From Holophagae bacterium (GTDB lineage: Bacteria; Acidobacteriota; Holophagae; Acanthopleuribacterales; Acanthopleuribacteraceae), in the NCBI GenBank assembly GCA_029263455.1, contig JAJCXM010000012.1, positions 1 to 64,000 of the forward strand: DNA of 64,000 nt. The letters run 5' to 3'. Positions 24,746-34,274 of this stretch are shown in pieces (the stretch's first letter is position 1; each line of letters opens with the position of its first letter). A program made the translations under genes and the position numbers. The notes beneath the pieces are model-generated. The model was given only the letters and a program-made list of their open reading frames with translations. It was not told the DNA's origin and searched no databases.

Positions 24746-26983
24746 CTAACGCGTTCGTGATTGAAGGCTTTGTTCCACAAATAGATCATCGATAACTGAA
24801 ATCGTTTCCCACGTTTGCCATGCCTGTAACATATTGGCGTCGAGTGACGCTTGGCCTTGACTATGATAGCTGGTGGGGCTTTGGTCACTTCGACCTTGCC
24901 ATTCGACTAACAAAGAATCGGCCGGCATGTCGGCGATGACGTCTGCTATAGGACCGTTCCGTTTCGACATTTTGAAAAGGATATGGCTGACCACAGGAAA
25001 ATAACGGTCGGGATCATCCTGATACTTGTTCAAGCGCCGGGTCAAGATAGGGTGATAACGTAGCCACCGTCGAATGGGCTGGTCCCTTTCTGCCGCCACG
25101 AGACGTTGGACTAATAGACTGACCGCCTCTTTGGTAAATACAAGCCGATAGCCAATTTGAGCATTGCGGTAGATTTTCTCAGCCGGCCAGTCCCTTAGCT
25201 CGGATAGGTCCAGGCTTGGACCAATACAATGTTCGAAGCGACCCAAAATACGATCGTACTCATCATAAGTCATACGATCATCTTCATACATGCTGACCAG
25301 CTCGATGAAAGCATCTTGATTCGAGAATTCGCGGGCACCTAAAAAACCGCGTAGTTGGGTTGTCCTGCGACTGTCAATATCGAGTACTCGAAAAGAGTGG
25401 CGCGTCGCATAGGAAAGCGCCCTGCCGCTGGCTGTGACGCCACTATCAAAGTTCTCGACACGCCAATCATCGTCCAGGCGATTGGTATCACGTCTCACAT
25501 TGATGTAGCGAATGCCAAATTTGGCATAATTCTCGGTGAGGTTGTAACGACTATAAACGGCTCGGTCCCAGGTCATTTCAGGCAAACGCCCGCGGATGAA
25601 ACGTTCAACCAGGTACTCATCAATATCGCGACGAAACGAAAAGTTAATTGCTGCGGCCACACCAAAGGCCAAACCGTTAATGCGGACGCCTCGCTGCAGT
25701 GCCTCGTGGGCATTGGCCACATCCAACTCGTTCTCTAGATCGATCAAACGCTGCATGAAGAGACGCGTTCCAAACCCCTTTTTGGAGCGCAATTGAACGA
25801 TCGTGCCAAACACCAAACGTAGCGGGTCGATTGGCCCATCGAAGTCGGGCCGAATGCGAGTATCCAATTCAAGTAATCGCTCAACGCGGCCGCCAAACCG
25901 GAGTTCCATGGATTGGGACGACTGTTTGCGAACACTCACAAAAAAAGTTCCCTGCAAACCAATAAAACTATCTAGTTTCCAGGGAAACGTATCTCCCAGT
26001 GATGTCGTGCGACGTCGTCTCTCCTCAAGCGTGATGCCCGACGTACTTGGGTAAACGACCCGAATACCAACCGGCATGCGGTCAAAAGATTTGGATGAGT
26101 AAGGCAGTTCGCGCAAGGGAATAATCTTGGTGAATAGTGCGTCAAACCAACGCTGATAACCTTCGCGTATGACGACCACACTCTTTTCAAAATTGAAGAA
26201 GGCACCTTCCTCTATCTCAGAGTCCTCATCGTTATCGCGATTGCCTAGCAGAAATTCGGCGCCAAACCCATAAACATCAAAAACAGAGTAGGTACCGGCT
26301 AGGTCGAGGCGAATGCGGCGCTCGACACGGACTTTGGGGCTAATGCGCGAAAACTGTCCCTCAATGTGGTAGCGCTTGGAAATCGAGATCGGCACACCAT
26401 CAAGATCCAACACTTCATCTAAAAACAGATCTGACATGAAATTGGCAAACCGGGACCCACCTTGCGGATTCAGGCGATCCTCAAAGGTCAATAACGGATT
26501 CGATTCTGTCGGAATAGCATCAAGTGGGAAGGGCATGATGCGGCGTAGGTCTGTGTTGATGGGAAACTCGCGCAGGATCAGGATCATGCCACTCGCCTCG
26601 TCCGCAACAATGCGCCCGTTTTCGATTTCCCCTAGCAGTTCATCCCATGCCAACACGTCTGGGTGTCCCCAGATGGCACCTAGTTTAGGCAAATCCAATG
26701 CATTCATTTGCCATGTTTCGGTGACCGAGACGCCGCCGTCCGGCGACTTTCTAACCTGACGCCGAAAGGTTAACAACCCATTCATTTCCGAGAACTGCCA
26801 TTCAACGGCTACCTGATAATTACCTTCAAAAGAACCCCAAATAGAGGGTTGTCGGCTATTCAGTGCTGATTGAATATCGCCCATCATTTGGCGACGAAGA
26901 TCATGGTTATTGGCAGATACGGGCGGCCAGCAAGTCAGTCCAAAAACTGCGACAAGAATCAAACGCGACGGCGAACGACTCAT
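24746..26983 (-). CDS. Large exported protein of unknown function
   Basis: 745 aa with a signal peptide (LILVAVFGLTCWPPVSANN). The body is strand-rich with regularly spaced charged residues (RRIRLDLAGTYSVFDVYGFG; MELRFGGRVERLLELDTRIR). The C-terminal 250 residues become helical. I recognise no catalytic motif; envelope localisation is likely. Its start overlaps a newly noticed 46-codon ORF by 4 nt (ATGA), which itself overlaps the TPR gene. This marks a three-gene operon of a TPR protein, a micro-protein and an exported protein. Confidence 0.65.
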   Translation of the reverse strand: MSRSPSRLILVAVFGLTCWPPVSANNHDLRRQMMGDIQSALNSRQPSIWGSFEGNYQVAVEWQFSEMNGLLTFRRQVRKSPDGGVSVTETWQMNALDLPKLGAIWGHPDVLAWDELLGEIENGRIVADEASGMILILREFPINTDLRRIMPFPLDAIPTESNPLLTFEDRLNPQGGSRFANFMSDLFLDEVLDLDGVPISISKRYHIEGQFSRISPKVRVERRIRLDLAGTYSVFDVYGFGAEFLLGNRDNDEDSEIEEGAFFNFEKSVVVIREGYQRWFDALFTKIIPLRELPYSSKSFDRMPVGIRVVYPSTSGITLEERRRRTTSLGDTFPWKLDSFIGLQGTFFVSVRKQSSQSMELRFGGRVERLLELDTRIRPDFDGPIDPLRLVFGTIVQLRSKKGFGTRLFMQRLIDLENELDVANAHEALQRGVRINGLAFGVAAAINFSFRRDIDEYLVERFIRGRLPEMTWDRAVYSRYNLTENYAKFGIRYINVRRDTNRLDDDWRVENFDSGVTASGRALSYATRHSFRVLDIDSRRTTQLRGFLGAREFSNQDAFIELVSMYEDDRMTYDEYDRILGRFEHCIGPSLDLSELRDWPAEKIYRNAQIGYRLVFTKEAVSLLVQRLVAAERDQPIRRWLRYHPILTRRLNKYQDDPDRYFPVVSHILFKMSKRNGPIADVIADMPADSLLVEWQGRSDQSPTSYHSQGQASLDANMLQAWQTWETISVIDDLFVEQSLQSRTR

Positions 26984-27120
26984 AACGATGAGGGCTCCTG
27001 CGATTCAGCAGTTGGTTCGTTCTCAAATACAAACCTCGGGCCCTGCCAAAGTTCAACGTCGTTGGGCCAAGGATCAGGAGTCCAGATACGACAGTCTTCC
27101 AATAATCGTTCAAGAATCAC
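26980..27120 (-). CDS. Micro-ORF of 46 aa in a TPR/exported-protein operon
   Basis: A GTG start overlaps the TPR stop by 4 nt (GTGA), and its TGA overlaps the ATG of the 745-aa gene (ATGA). It reads V/M-ILERLLEDCRIWTPDPW, then PNDVELWQGPRFVFEN and a Ser/Glu tail (PTAESQEPSSL). It is acidic with a Trp-rich middle and has no membrane segment. Both exact 4-nt junctions argue strongly that it is translated and not an accident of the gap. No family recognised. It could be a protein partner or a coupling relay between the genes. Confidence 0.6.
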   Translation of the reverse strand: MILERLLEDCRIWTPDPWPNDVELWQGPRFVFENEPTAESQEPSSL

Positions 27121-28169
27121 GTATCGCTCTCAAAAAGATCTAGTTGCTTATCTTTCACGACAGGCAATGGCTGGCTCCTTATCTCCAAGCCCAACTGCCG
27201 TAGGCTTTGATAATAGCGCTCCAGTTCAGTTTCGGAAAAGTGAAGTAACCCTTTTCCGTCTTGGCGGTGAAATGGCAGAACACCTCGCTGTGCCCGACCC
27301 ATAAGTCGTTTCAGTGGTATCCCATAATGTTCGGCAACCTCGACTAATGTTTTAGCACTCAGGCGCCCCGGATGCTTCGCGCGGAAATCAAAAATATGCT
27401 CAACCACCTCTTTGGTGTAAGCAGAATCAACCAAAAATGATTTGCTCAGCTCCATCATATATTCTTCACCCAATCGTGCTTTAGCTTGAGCTAACCCTAA
27501 CAAAGCCATGCTGTTTTTGGGATCCAATTTCAAAAGATAGGTGAATACCTCTTTCGCCTTGGCATCTTGATCCAAATACAACCAGACTTCACCTAACCCC
27601 AGATAAGGTTCAATTTGATCGGGATAGGCTTTGATCCAACCTTCAAAGGCCGAGACACAATCGGATATTTGTTTAGCCGATCGCAAACAAGCTATGCGCA
27701 ACTCAAAGGCCATAGCATTCTTAGGGTCTAACAGATGGATCCATGTAATGCGTTTCAGTGCCTGGTCAAAAAGGTGCTTTTGCATCAACTGGAACGCTTC
27801 ATCAACATAGAGCCTGACACGAGCTAGCTTTGATTTTCGCAGGGTTGAACGCTCTGGCGCCGCAAAACACAGCGTTTGCGTGCGCAGCATAACTGCTAAG
27901 TCGTCGAGCGGCTTCTGTCCGATGAACATGACCTGGGCCAGCCGCGCCTCCTGAAAAAATTCACGTAGGGCAGAGACCAGAGAGTCACTGAAATTGAATG
28001 ATATGGATTGCTTGGCTTGATATCGTTGCACAAAGGTATAGGCCATGTCATGGGCATCTTGAATGACTAAATGCACGAGACAGCTCTGTTCATTGAGCTC
28101 GTCTTTGGCTTCAACTTCCACCCAGTCATAGTCTGGATCGACGGCAACCATATCTATATATTCGAGCAT
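27117..28169 (-). CDS. TPR-repeat protein
   Basis: 350 aa from the ATG at 28169 with GGAGACC upstream. The N-terminal 100 residues are an unrecognised domain (YIDMVAVDPDYDWVEVEA). From about residue 130 to 240, helical pairs with TPR spacing appear (ALKRITWIHLLDPKNAMAFE; EPYLGLGEVWLYLDQDAKAK; LLKLDPKNSMALLGLAQAKA). A C-terminal part of about 110 residues reads like a MerR-like or HTH segment (AEHYGIPLKRLMGRAQRGVL). It is the first gene of the operon with the micro-ORF and the 745-aa exported protein. Confidence 0.7.
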   Translation of the reverse strand: MLEYIDMVAVDPDYDWVEVEAKDELNEQSCLVHLVIQDAHDMAYTFVQRYQAKQSISFNFSDSLVSALREFFQEARLAQVMFIGQKPLDDLAVMLRTQTLCFAAPERSTLRKSKLARVRLYVDEAFQLMQKHLFDQALKRITWIHLLDPKNAMAFELRIACLRSAKQISDCVSAFEGWIKAYPDQIEPYLGLGEVWLYLDQDAKAKEVFTYLLKLDPKNSMALLGLAQAKARLGEEYMMELSKSFLVDSAYTKEVVEHIFDFRAKHPGRLSAKTLVEVAEHYGIPLKRLMGRAQRGVLPFHRQDGKGLLHFSETELERYYQSLRQLGLEIRSQPLPVVKDKQLDLFESDT

Positions 28170-28383
28170 TTGGTCTCCAACGGCTCGCTACTGCCCTACC
28201 TAACCTACGTCTATTCTATCCTTTCACCTGTGATTAAGGACACGGATGAGTTAGATTGAGCTCTGCTACACTCTCAGTATCGCAGACCTGAGGTCCAGGA
28301 AAAATTCTTGATTCAAGCAGTTTGTCCGGCTAAAAAGGTTACAATAAAGAGGCAATGAGCTCGCGCACAACAAAAGGCGCTTT

Positions 28384-29151
28384 ATGAAAATTGACATTCT
28401 AGGTTCGTATGGCGGTAACGCCAATTTCTACAAGCTCACCAGTTTTTTGGTGGACGATTTTCTGGCGTTAGATGCCGGGTGCTTAACTAGTGCCTTAAAC
28501 TTGGATCGCCAATACAAAATCTCGGACGTATTTGTGAGTCACTCTCATGTTGACCACACGGGTTCATTACCCTATTTGATTGACAACCAATTTGGACTTA
28601 CGCCATCTCCGCTACGCGTTTGGTCAAGCCCATTTGTGATCAATGCGTTACGCACCCACATCTTCAATGAAGTCACCTGGCCTGATTTTTCCCGTCTACC
28701 TGACGAAAAGACGCCTAGTCTAGAATTCATTGAGCTTGAACCCATGGTACCGATCCAAATACGGCACTTGAAGATAACGCCCGTACCCGTTAATCACCTC
28801 GTACCTTGTTCCGCCTTTTTTGTAGAGTCTTCGAAGTCGAATAGCTCCATTTTGTACACCGCCGACACCACCAATACCGATCTCATTTGGGAAGAAGCCA
28901 ATAAACGAGAAAACTTAAAGTGCGTCATCGTGGACTGCTCATTTCCCAATGCAATGGAAGATTTGGCGATTGCGTCAGGCCACATGACACCCAAATTATT
29001 GGCCCGCGACCTCGCCAAACTCAAGCGACCTTGCAAGATCCTGATTTATCATCTCAAACCTTCGTTTGATGGCAAGATGACACGCGAATTGGATGAACTC
29101 GGCATTGAACTCGACTACGATATTCAAGGCAAAACATTCGAGTTCAATTAG
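28384..29151 (+). CDS. Metallo-beta-lactamase fold hydrolase, cAMP phosphodiesterase II-like
   Basis: 255 aa. The metal motif is SHSHVDHTGSLP (HxHxDH), with a further H in VNHLVP, an Asp in YTADTT and the late SGHMTPKLLA. The pairing of LxDAGCLTSAL near the N-terminus with a GHMTP motif resembles class II cyclic-nucleotide phosphodiesterases (the PDE1 family), although RNase Z-like relatives share much of this. It would hydrolyse a phosphodiester in the cytoplasm. The starting ATG has AAAGGCG upstream. No cyclase is visible in the window, so the cAMP assignment is tentative. Confidence 0.7.
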   Translation: MKIDILGSYGGNANFYKLTSFLVDDFLALDAGCLTSALNLDRQYKISDVFVSHSHVDHTGSLPYLIDNQFGLTPSPLRVWSSPFVINALRTHIFNEVTWPDFSRLPDEKTPSLEFIELEPMVPIQIRHLKITPVPVNHLVPCSAFFVESSKSNSSILYTADTTNTDLIWEEANKRENLKCVIVDCSFPNAMEDLAIASGHMTPKLLARDLAKLKRPCKILIYHLKPSFDGKMTRELDELGIELDYDIQGKTFEFN

Positions 29152-29250
29152 TCCAAGCGCTAGCGGACCAGTTGGAAGCTGTGCCAGAATATTCCGCGCC
29201 CACAGCATATCAAGCTAGGATAAGGGCCACTGTGCAGTGAGGGTCGGACC

Positions 29251-30432
29251 ATGATACAGAGAAAACTAACCCGTGAAGTTCGAATCGGTAGTCGAACGAT
29301 TGGCGGTCAGCATCCCGTGGCTGTCCAGTCCATGATCGTCGAGGACACCGCAGACATTGCAGGCTGCGTTAAATCCATCATCGATTTATATGAAAACGGC
29401 TGCGAAATCGTGCGCGTCACCACGCCAAACATCAAAGATGCCGCTCATCTTGGCCAGATCCGAAAAGGCCTGAGCAAACAAGGGTTTGGTGACATACCAC
29501 TGGTCGCTGATATTCATCACAATGGCTGGAAGATCGCAGAGGCGGTGACGCCATTTGTCGATAAGATACGAATCAACCCGGGCCTATTTGTATTTAAGCG
29601 CCGGGACGCCCAAAAAGAGTTCACTGACAGCGAGATCCAAGACGAACAATCAAAGATAGCTGAACAGATGCATAGGGTCATCGTAGCTTGCAAAACCAAT
29701 GGCACCGCCATGCGCATCGGCGTCAACCATGGCTCACTTTCCGAGCGCATGCTGTTTGTCCATGGAGATACGCCAGAAGGTATGGTCGAAAGTGCCCTCG
29801 AGTTCATCGATATATGTGAGGCCGAGAACTTTTATGAGCTGGTTGTTTCCTTAAAAGCGTCGCGCGTTCCGATCATGATTGCGGCTAACCGTTTGTTATT
29901 TGAGCGCTACGCAGAGCGTTTCAATGCGTATCCCGTACATTTAGGCGTTACCGAGGCCGGTGATGGCAGTTACGCGAGAGTCAAATCAACCGCGGGTATC
30001 GCCACGTTATTAGCAGACGGCATTGGCGACACGATTCGTGTCTCTTTAGCTGAAGACCCAATAGAAGAGCTGCCCGTTTGTTATGACATTCTGCAGGCGT
30101 TAGGTATTCGCAAAAGCAAGGTAGAATTTATCGCTTGTCCCTCGTGCGGACGCACTAAGTTCAGTCTAACGGAAGTGGTTCCCCGTGTTCGCGAAGCTAC
30201 CGAACACTTAGTCGGTCTAGATATTGCCATTATGGGCTGTATCGTCAATGGCCCGGGCGAAATGGCGGATGCGGATTATGGTTATGTAGGGCAAGGGCTT
30301 GGCCGTGTCTCTCTATACCGAGGCCGCGAAGAAATACAAAAGAATGTACCCGAAGAACAAGGGATCGAAGAGTTGATTAGCCTCATCAAACGCGATGGAC
30401 GCTGGTTCGAACCGGGGGAGAAGCCCTCTTGA
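29251..30432 (+). CDS. ispG: 4-hydroxy-3-methylbut-2-enyl diphosphate synthase
   Basis: 393 aa. Conserved patches include [37 protein letters not shown] and the iron-sulfur cysteines in [10 protein letters not shown] and [10 protein letters not shown]. It converts methylerythritol cyclodiphosphate to HMBPP in the non-mevalonate isoprenoid pathway. Length and motifs match the bacterial enzyme without the plant or Chlamydia insertion. Its stop overlaps the next gene by 4 nt. Confidence 0.96.
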   Translation: MIQRKLTREVRIGSRTIGGQHPVAVQSMIVEDTADIAGCVKSIIDLYENGCEIVRVTTPNIKDAAHLGQIRKGLSKQGFGDIPLVADIHHNGWKIAEAVTPFVDKIRINPGLFVFKRRDAQKEFTDSEIQDEQSKIAEQMHRVIVACKTNGTAMRIGVNHGSLSERMLFVHGDTPEGMVESALEFIDICEAENFYELVVSLKASRVPIMIAANRLLFERYAERFNAYPVHLGVTEAGDGSYARVKSTAGIATLLADGIGDTIRVSLAEDPIEELPVCYDILQALGIRKSKVEFIACPSCGRTKFSLTEVVPRVREATEHLVGLDIAIMGCIVNGPGEMADADYGYVGQGLGRVSLYRGREEIQKNVPEEQGIEELISLIKRDGRWFEPGEKPS

Positions 30433-32270
30433 TCTTTTGTCAAATGTGTTTGAGTGCCAACCCCACTTCTTCTGAAGTCTGCCGCAAATGTGGCCAGAAA
30501 CTACTCGTGCTGATGGGCGATCAGCAGTGGGAAGAACGGGAGACACCGAGAATCTCGCTGGAAGATCACTTCCTTGAACGCATCTCTAATTTGGAGGACA
30601 CCCTCAACAACGTGCTCGACCATCTGAGCCGCTTGTCTGATTCCTTTGAAGGCATTGAACGCAATGCGTTTATCACGCGCTCCGGGCTCTCATCGCTGAT
30701 TGAAACCCTCAAAGAAACGGATCATTTGAAGGACGACATGCTGCATCAGCGCTGGGAAACCACCATGCAGGAACAAATGGAAGAGGCGCGTCACCGCGAA
30801 CGCTTTACGCAAATGAAGAGCCGCTTCCTCGCGCTATACCGAGGGAGTGCCAATAAGCTTGCAAGCTTTAAGTCACTCATCGAGGAGGCAGAGTTCTTAA
30901 CCCTGTCCGATCGTTTTGACGAAAGTCCGCGTCCTTTGAAACGCGCGCTTGGGTTGGACAAACAAAATTACGAACTCGCCTATTACTTGGCGGAACAAGC
31001 TCACGAGCAAGGTTTAACCAAAGAAGCTAGATCATTCCTCAATACAGCTGTCACCGCCAATCCCAACCATGAAGATTCGCTGGTCCTGTTGTCCCTTATT
31101 GAATACAGCGACGGAAACCACGACACCGCCAAGGAATTGCTTCAGCAAGCCATCACCACCAACCCCAACGATGAGCTACCCTATTTGTGTTTAGGCTCCA
31201 TTTACGTGGCCGAGCATAATCATGCCGAAGCGGAGTTTTTCTTGGAGCGCGCCTTGGCTATTCGCCCTCAGGCACAATCTCATTATTTGATGGGTATCAC
31301 TCAGAAAGAACTCGGCAACATGAAAGAGGCAATCCAGCATCTTGAGTTAGCCACCGAAACAGACCCAAGCCATGAAGATGCCTGGTTCAATTTGGGTTTG
31401 GTCTATCTCGCCAGACGCTGGACTCGAAAAGCACGTCATTGTTTTAATCAAGCCATCGAGTTGAATCCCAACAAACTTGAGTTCAAAGAGGCATTGCAAA
31501 CAGGACAGCCGCAGCTGAATATGTTACCTACCAATATTGATGAAGAGAGCATGGAGGTCTTTACCTTTGCCGAGTCACTCTTCCGCGAGGGCAAGTACAA
31601 GCAAGCCTTACCCCATTACCGGCAACTACTCAAAAAGTATCCAAGTAACTACGTCGTTTTATCGTCGTACGCGGTGCTTATCTTTTCTCTGCGTCGCCAT
31701 GACGAGTCCCACAAAATAGCCTCTCAAATCTTAAGTATGGAAATTCCAAACACCGTGCGTTGCGTCGCCTACACGATCCAAATGGAGTCGTTGCGTGCAT
31801 TGGGCCGCTTCGACGATGCCGTTGAAGCACTCGAACGCATGGCGAATGAGTTTCCTGATGGGTCTGGTCGAGTGATTGCCAACTACGGCATGTCTTTGAC
31901 CATGGCTGATATGGGACAAGACCTTAGACAAGCCGAACAGCTCGCCCGCGAAGCGCTGCGACTATCTTCACCGGAATTCAAACATCACGCCTTGGACGCG
32001 TTGGGCTGGGTCTATTTCAAACAGGCAAGGTATGAGGAAGCCTTAGAGTTCTTGGAGTCCGCTCTTTCGATGGAAGAGAATCTAAATCACCTTTACCACT
32101 ACGGCATGGTTTTATTGGCCATGAACCTCCAGGAAAAGGCATTTGAAGTGTTCGAACGCGCGGTACGCATTCGAGATGAAGGTCCTAAAGTGGATGAATT
32201 CATTTTTTCCGCCATACGACGTGAAATGAGTCGCATCGACAGTCAACGCAAAACGAACACCAGCAAATAA
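30429..32270 (+). CDS. Zinc-ribbon TPR-repeat protein
   Basis: 613 aa, starting at a TTG that overlaps the ispG stop (TTGA). The N-terminus has a zinc-ribbon pair, FCQMC...CRKC. After a charged linker with coiled-coil propensity, about a dozen TPR units run from residue 150 to 600, with typical spacing and PxH or PNx turns ([40 protein letters not shown] style). It probably serves as a scaffold for protein assembly. No enzymatic domain seen. Close coupling to ispG does not by itself imply a shared pathway. Confidence 0.75.
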   Translation: MIFCQMCLSANPTSSEVCRKCGQKLLVLMGDQQWEERETPRISLEDHFLERISNLEDTLNNVLDHLSRLSDSFEGIERNAFITRSGLSSLIETLKETDHLKDDMLHQRWETTMQEQMEEARHRERFTQMKSRFLALYRGSANKLASFKSLIEEAEFLTLSDRFDESPRPLKRALGLDKQNYELAYYLAEQAHEQGLTKEARSFLNTAVTANPNHEDSLVLLSLIEYSDGNHDTAKELLQQAITTNPNDELPYLCLGSIYVAEHNHAEAEFFLERALAIRPQAQSHYLMGITQKELGNMKEAIQHLELATETDPSHEDAWFNLGLVYLARRWTRKARHCFNQAIELNPNKLEFKEALQTGQPQLNMLPTNIDEESMEVFTFAESLFREGKYKQALPHYRQLLKKYPSNYVVLSSYAVLIFSLRRHDESHKIASQILSMEIPNTVRCVAYTIQMESLRALGRFDDAVEALERMANEFPDGSGRVIANYGMSLTMADMGQDLRQAEQLAREALRLSSPEFKHHALDALGWVYFKQARYEEALEFLESALSMEENLNHLYHYGMVLLAMNLQEKAFEVFERAVRIRDEGPKVDEFIFSAIRREMSRIDSQRKTNTSK

Positions 32271-32280
32271 GGGATAACCC

Positions 32281-34056
32281 GTGTCGTTGCCAGAAAAGCT
32301 TGAGCGCACACTAGCCGATTTGCCTAACAAACCGGGTGTGTATCTATTCCGTGACCTACGCAAACGACTGCTTTATGTGGGTAAAGCGCGTAACTTGCGC
32401 AATCGCGTTCGCAGTTACTTTAATCAGTCGGGCAAGGGTCCACGTATCACGCGCATGGTCTCCAAGATCAACGATCTCGATATCATCGTCACGGCCACTG
32501 AATCTGAGGCCTTAATTCTTGAAAACAGTTTAATCAAAAATAACAAGCCACAGTTCAACGTGATGTTAAGGGACGACAAGACATACCCCTATATTCGGGT
32601 TACCGAGGAAACCTATCCACGCGTGTTATTCACACGACGGAAAGACAGCAAGAATGGCCAGACTTTTGGCCCATTTCCCAGCGCAAGGACAGCCCGACAA
32701 GCCATTCGAGTTCTGCACCATCACTTCAAAATTCGTAATTGTGACCTTGATCTTGGGACACGCGAATATCGACCCTGTCTGCAATTCCACATCAAACGTT
32801 GCGACGCGCCCTGTGATTTCAGCGTCTCGCCAGAAACCTATCGATTGGGTGTGGATCGCGCCATTCTATTTCTACAAGGCAAGACTGACGACTTATTGGC
32901 AGAGCTTCGAGCAGAAATGGACACGGCATCGAAGGCCACAGCTTTTGAGAAAGCCGCCTATTTACGTGACTTGATGGGCACCGTATCTGCCATCCAGCGA
33001 ACCCAGGTCGTCGCCAACTTGAGGTATGACAAGTTGGATGCTGTGGGCGTGCTCGTGAATCAGTGGCAAGGATGCATCGTGATTTTGTCCATAAGAAATG
33101 GGGCGATCGTGCGCAGTAGCCACCACCTGGTGGAGTGGGATGAAGACCCAGCCGATGATTTCGCGCACTGGATTACGCATTACTACCTAAATCATCCTGA
33201 CCCGCCAAAGGAATTGCTTGTCCGTGAGCCAGACCGTTTCCACCTCTTACTTGATGCTTTGAACAAGCAGGGCCGTTTTTCGGTCGTACAACCGCATCGT
33301 GGGGCGCGACGCCGTATTCTTGAGATGGCCGAAGAAAACGCACAAACAGCTTTTGATTTGCGGGGAAACAATCAAGCAGACCGCTCACTGGAACAGTTAG
33401 CTGACCTACTCGATCTCAATGAATTGCCCCATCAGATGGAATGCTTCGACATCAGCCATATACAGGGCACCCACACGGTTGCCTCCATGGTGCACTTTAA
33501 AGGTGGCAAACCCGACAAGTCCAAATACCGCAAGTTCAATATTAAAACCGTCGCAGGTATTGACGATTTCGCCTCTATCTATGAGGTTGTATCTCGTCGC
33601 TATCGGCGTCTGCTGCAAGAAGGTGAGAATTTGCCAGAACTGATCGTTATTGACGGTGGGTTGGGACAATTACATGCGGCCCACCGCGCATTGGAAGAAA
33701 TTGGCTTGGGTGCCCACCCATTAATTAGTCTCGCCAAGAGAGAAGAGATTGTCTACAAAATGGGACACGATCAGCCGATTGTGATTCCACACCACGAACC
33801 CGCCTTACGGTTACTTCAACACCTACGCGACGAAGCACATCGATTTGGAGTGACGTTCCATCGAAAAAAGAGAAGCAAGGCCATGACTCACTCGGAATTG
33901 CTCGACGTGCCGGGTGTAGGGCCGATGAGAATGCAGAAACTAATGCGTCATTTCGGCAGTATCGACCAAATCAGATCGGCGAGTTTGGATCAGTTACAAC
34001 GAGTGATAGGCTCAAAAATTGCCCGCGTCGTCTTCGACTATTTTCGTAACGTCTAG
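32281..34056 (+). CDS. uvrC: Excinuclease ABC subunit C
   Basis: 591 aa beginning with GTG. The N-terminal GIY-YIG nuclease (KPGVYLFRDLRKRLLYVGKA), a four-Cys patch (NCDL...PCLQFHIKRCDAPC), a UVR helix near residue 205, the RNase H-like endonuclease (ECFDISHIQGTHTVASMV) and the C-terminal helix-hairpin-helix (LLDVPGVGPMRMQKLMRHFG) are all in order. It cuts both sides of a lesion in nucleotide excision repair with UvrAB, which lie elsewhere. It lies 10 bp downstream of the TPR gene. Confidence 0.95.
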   Translation: MSLPEKLERTLADLPNKPGVYLFRDLRKRLLYVGKARNLRNRVRSYFNQSGKGPRITRMVSKINDLDIIVTATESEALILENSLIKNNKPQFNVMLRDDKTYPYIRVTEETYPRVLFTRRKDSKNGQTFGPFPSARTARQAIRVLHHHFKIRNCDLDLGTREYRPCLQFHIKRCDAPCDFSVSPETYRLGVDRAILFLQGKTDDLLAELRAEMDTASKATAFEKAAYLRDLMGTVSAIQRTQVVANLRYDKLDAVGVLVNQWQGCIVILSIRNGAIVRSSHHLVEWDEDPADDFAHWITHYYLNHPDPPKELLVREPDRFHLLLDALNKQGRFSVVQPHRGARRRILEMAEENAQTAFDLRGNNQADRSLEQLADLLDLNELPHQMECFDISHIQGTHTVASMVHFKGGKPDKSKYRKFNIKTVAGIDDFASIYEVVSRRYRRLLQEGENLPELIVIDGGLGQLHAAHRALEEIGLGAHPLISLAKREEIVYKMGHDQPIVIPHHEPALRLLQHLRDEAHRFGVTFHRKKRSKAMTHSELLDVPGVGPMRMQKLMRHFGSIDQIRSASLDQLQRVIGSKIARVVFDYFRNV

Positions 34057-34166
34057 GTCACGTAGTGGGAATGTAACCATGAATCAAGTTTGAGATAGCG
34101 GATTGGCATAGGGCTTGCTCATCAATCAAACGTGTTTAAAGTGAATCTCCTCCTCCAAACCACCTA

Positions 34167-34201
34167 GGCGCTGATCTTAGGATCAGCGCCACCTTCTTTT
34201 T
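34167..34201 (+). terminator. Intrinsic terminator after uvrC
   Basis: A perfect 10-bp stem (GGCGCTGATC, loop TTAG, GATCAGCGCC; 34167-34190) followed by ACCTTCTTTTT. It lies 110 bp after the uvrC stop and should end the forward ispG-TPR-uvrC transcript. It is the cleanest terminator in the window. Confidence 0.9.
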
Positions 34202-34212
34202 AGAGCTGTAAT

Positions 34213-34241
34213 TTGCAAGTGGCGCTGTGTTTGGGTATAAA
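34213..34241 (+). promoter_or_regulatory. Sigma-70-like promoter for the lipoprotein gene
   Basis: TTGCAA (34213-34218), a 17-nt spacer and TATAAA (34236-34241). It lies just after the terminator and 33 bp before the lipoprotein ATG at 34275. It probably drives the lipoprotein gene and possibly prfA-prmC-murA. Confidence 0.55.
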
Positions 34242-34274
34242 GAGTGCTGGGACGAAGCGCAACTGAGGTGATTC

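Noticed and set aside
28322-28345. Promoter upstream of the metallo-hydrolase (TTGTCC ... TACAAT)
   Set aside because: Spacer is only 12 nt, too short for sigma-70.
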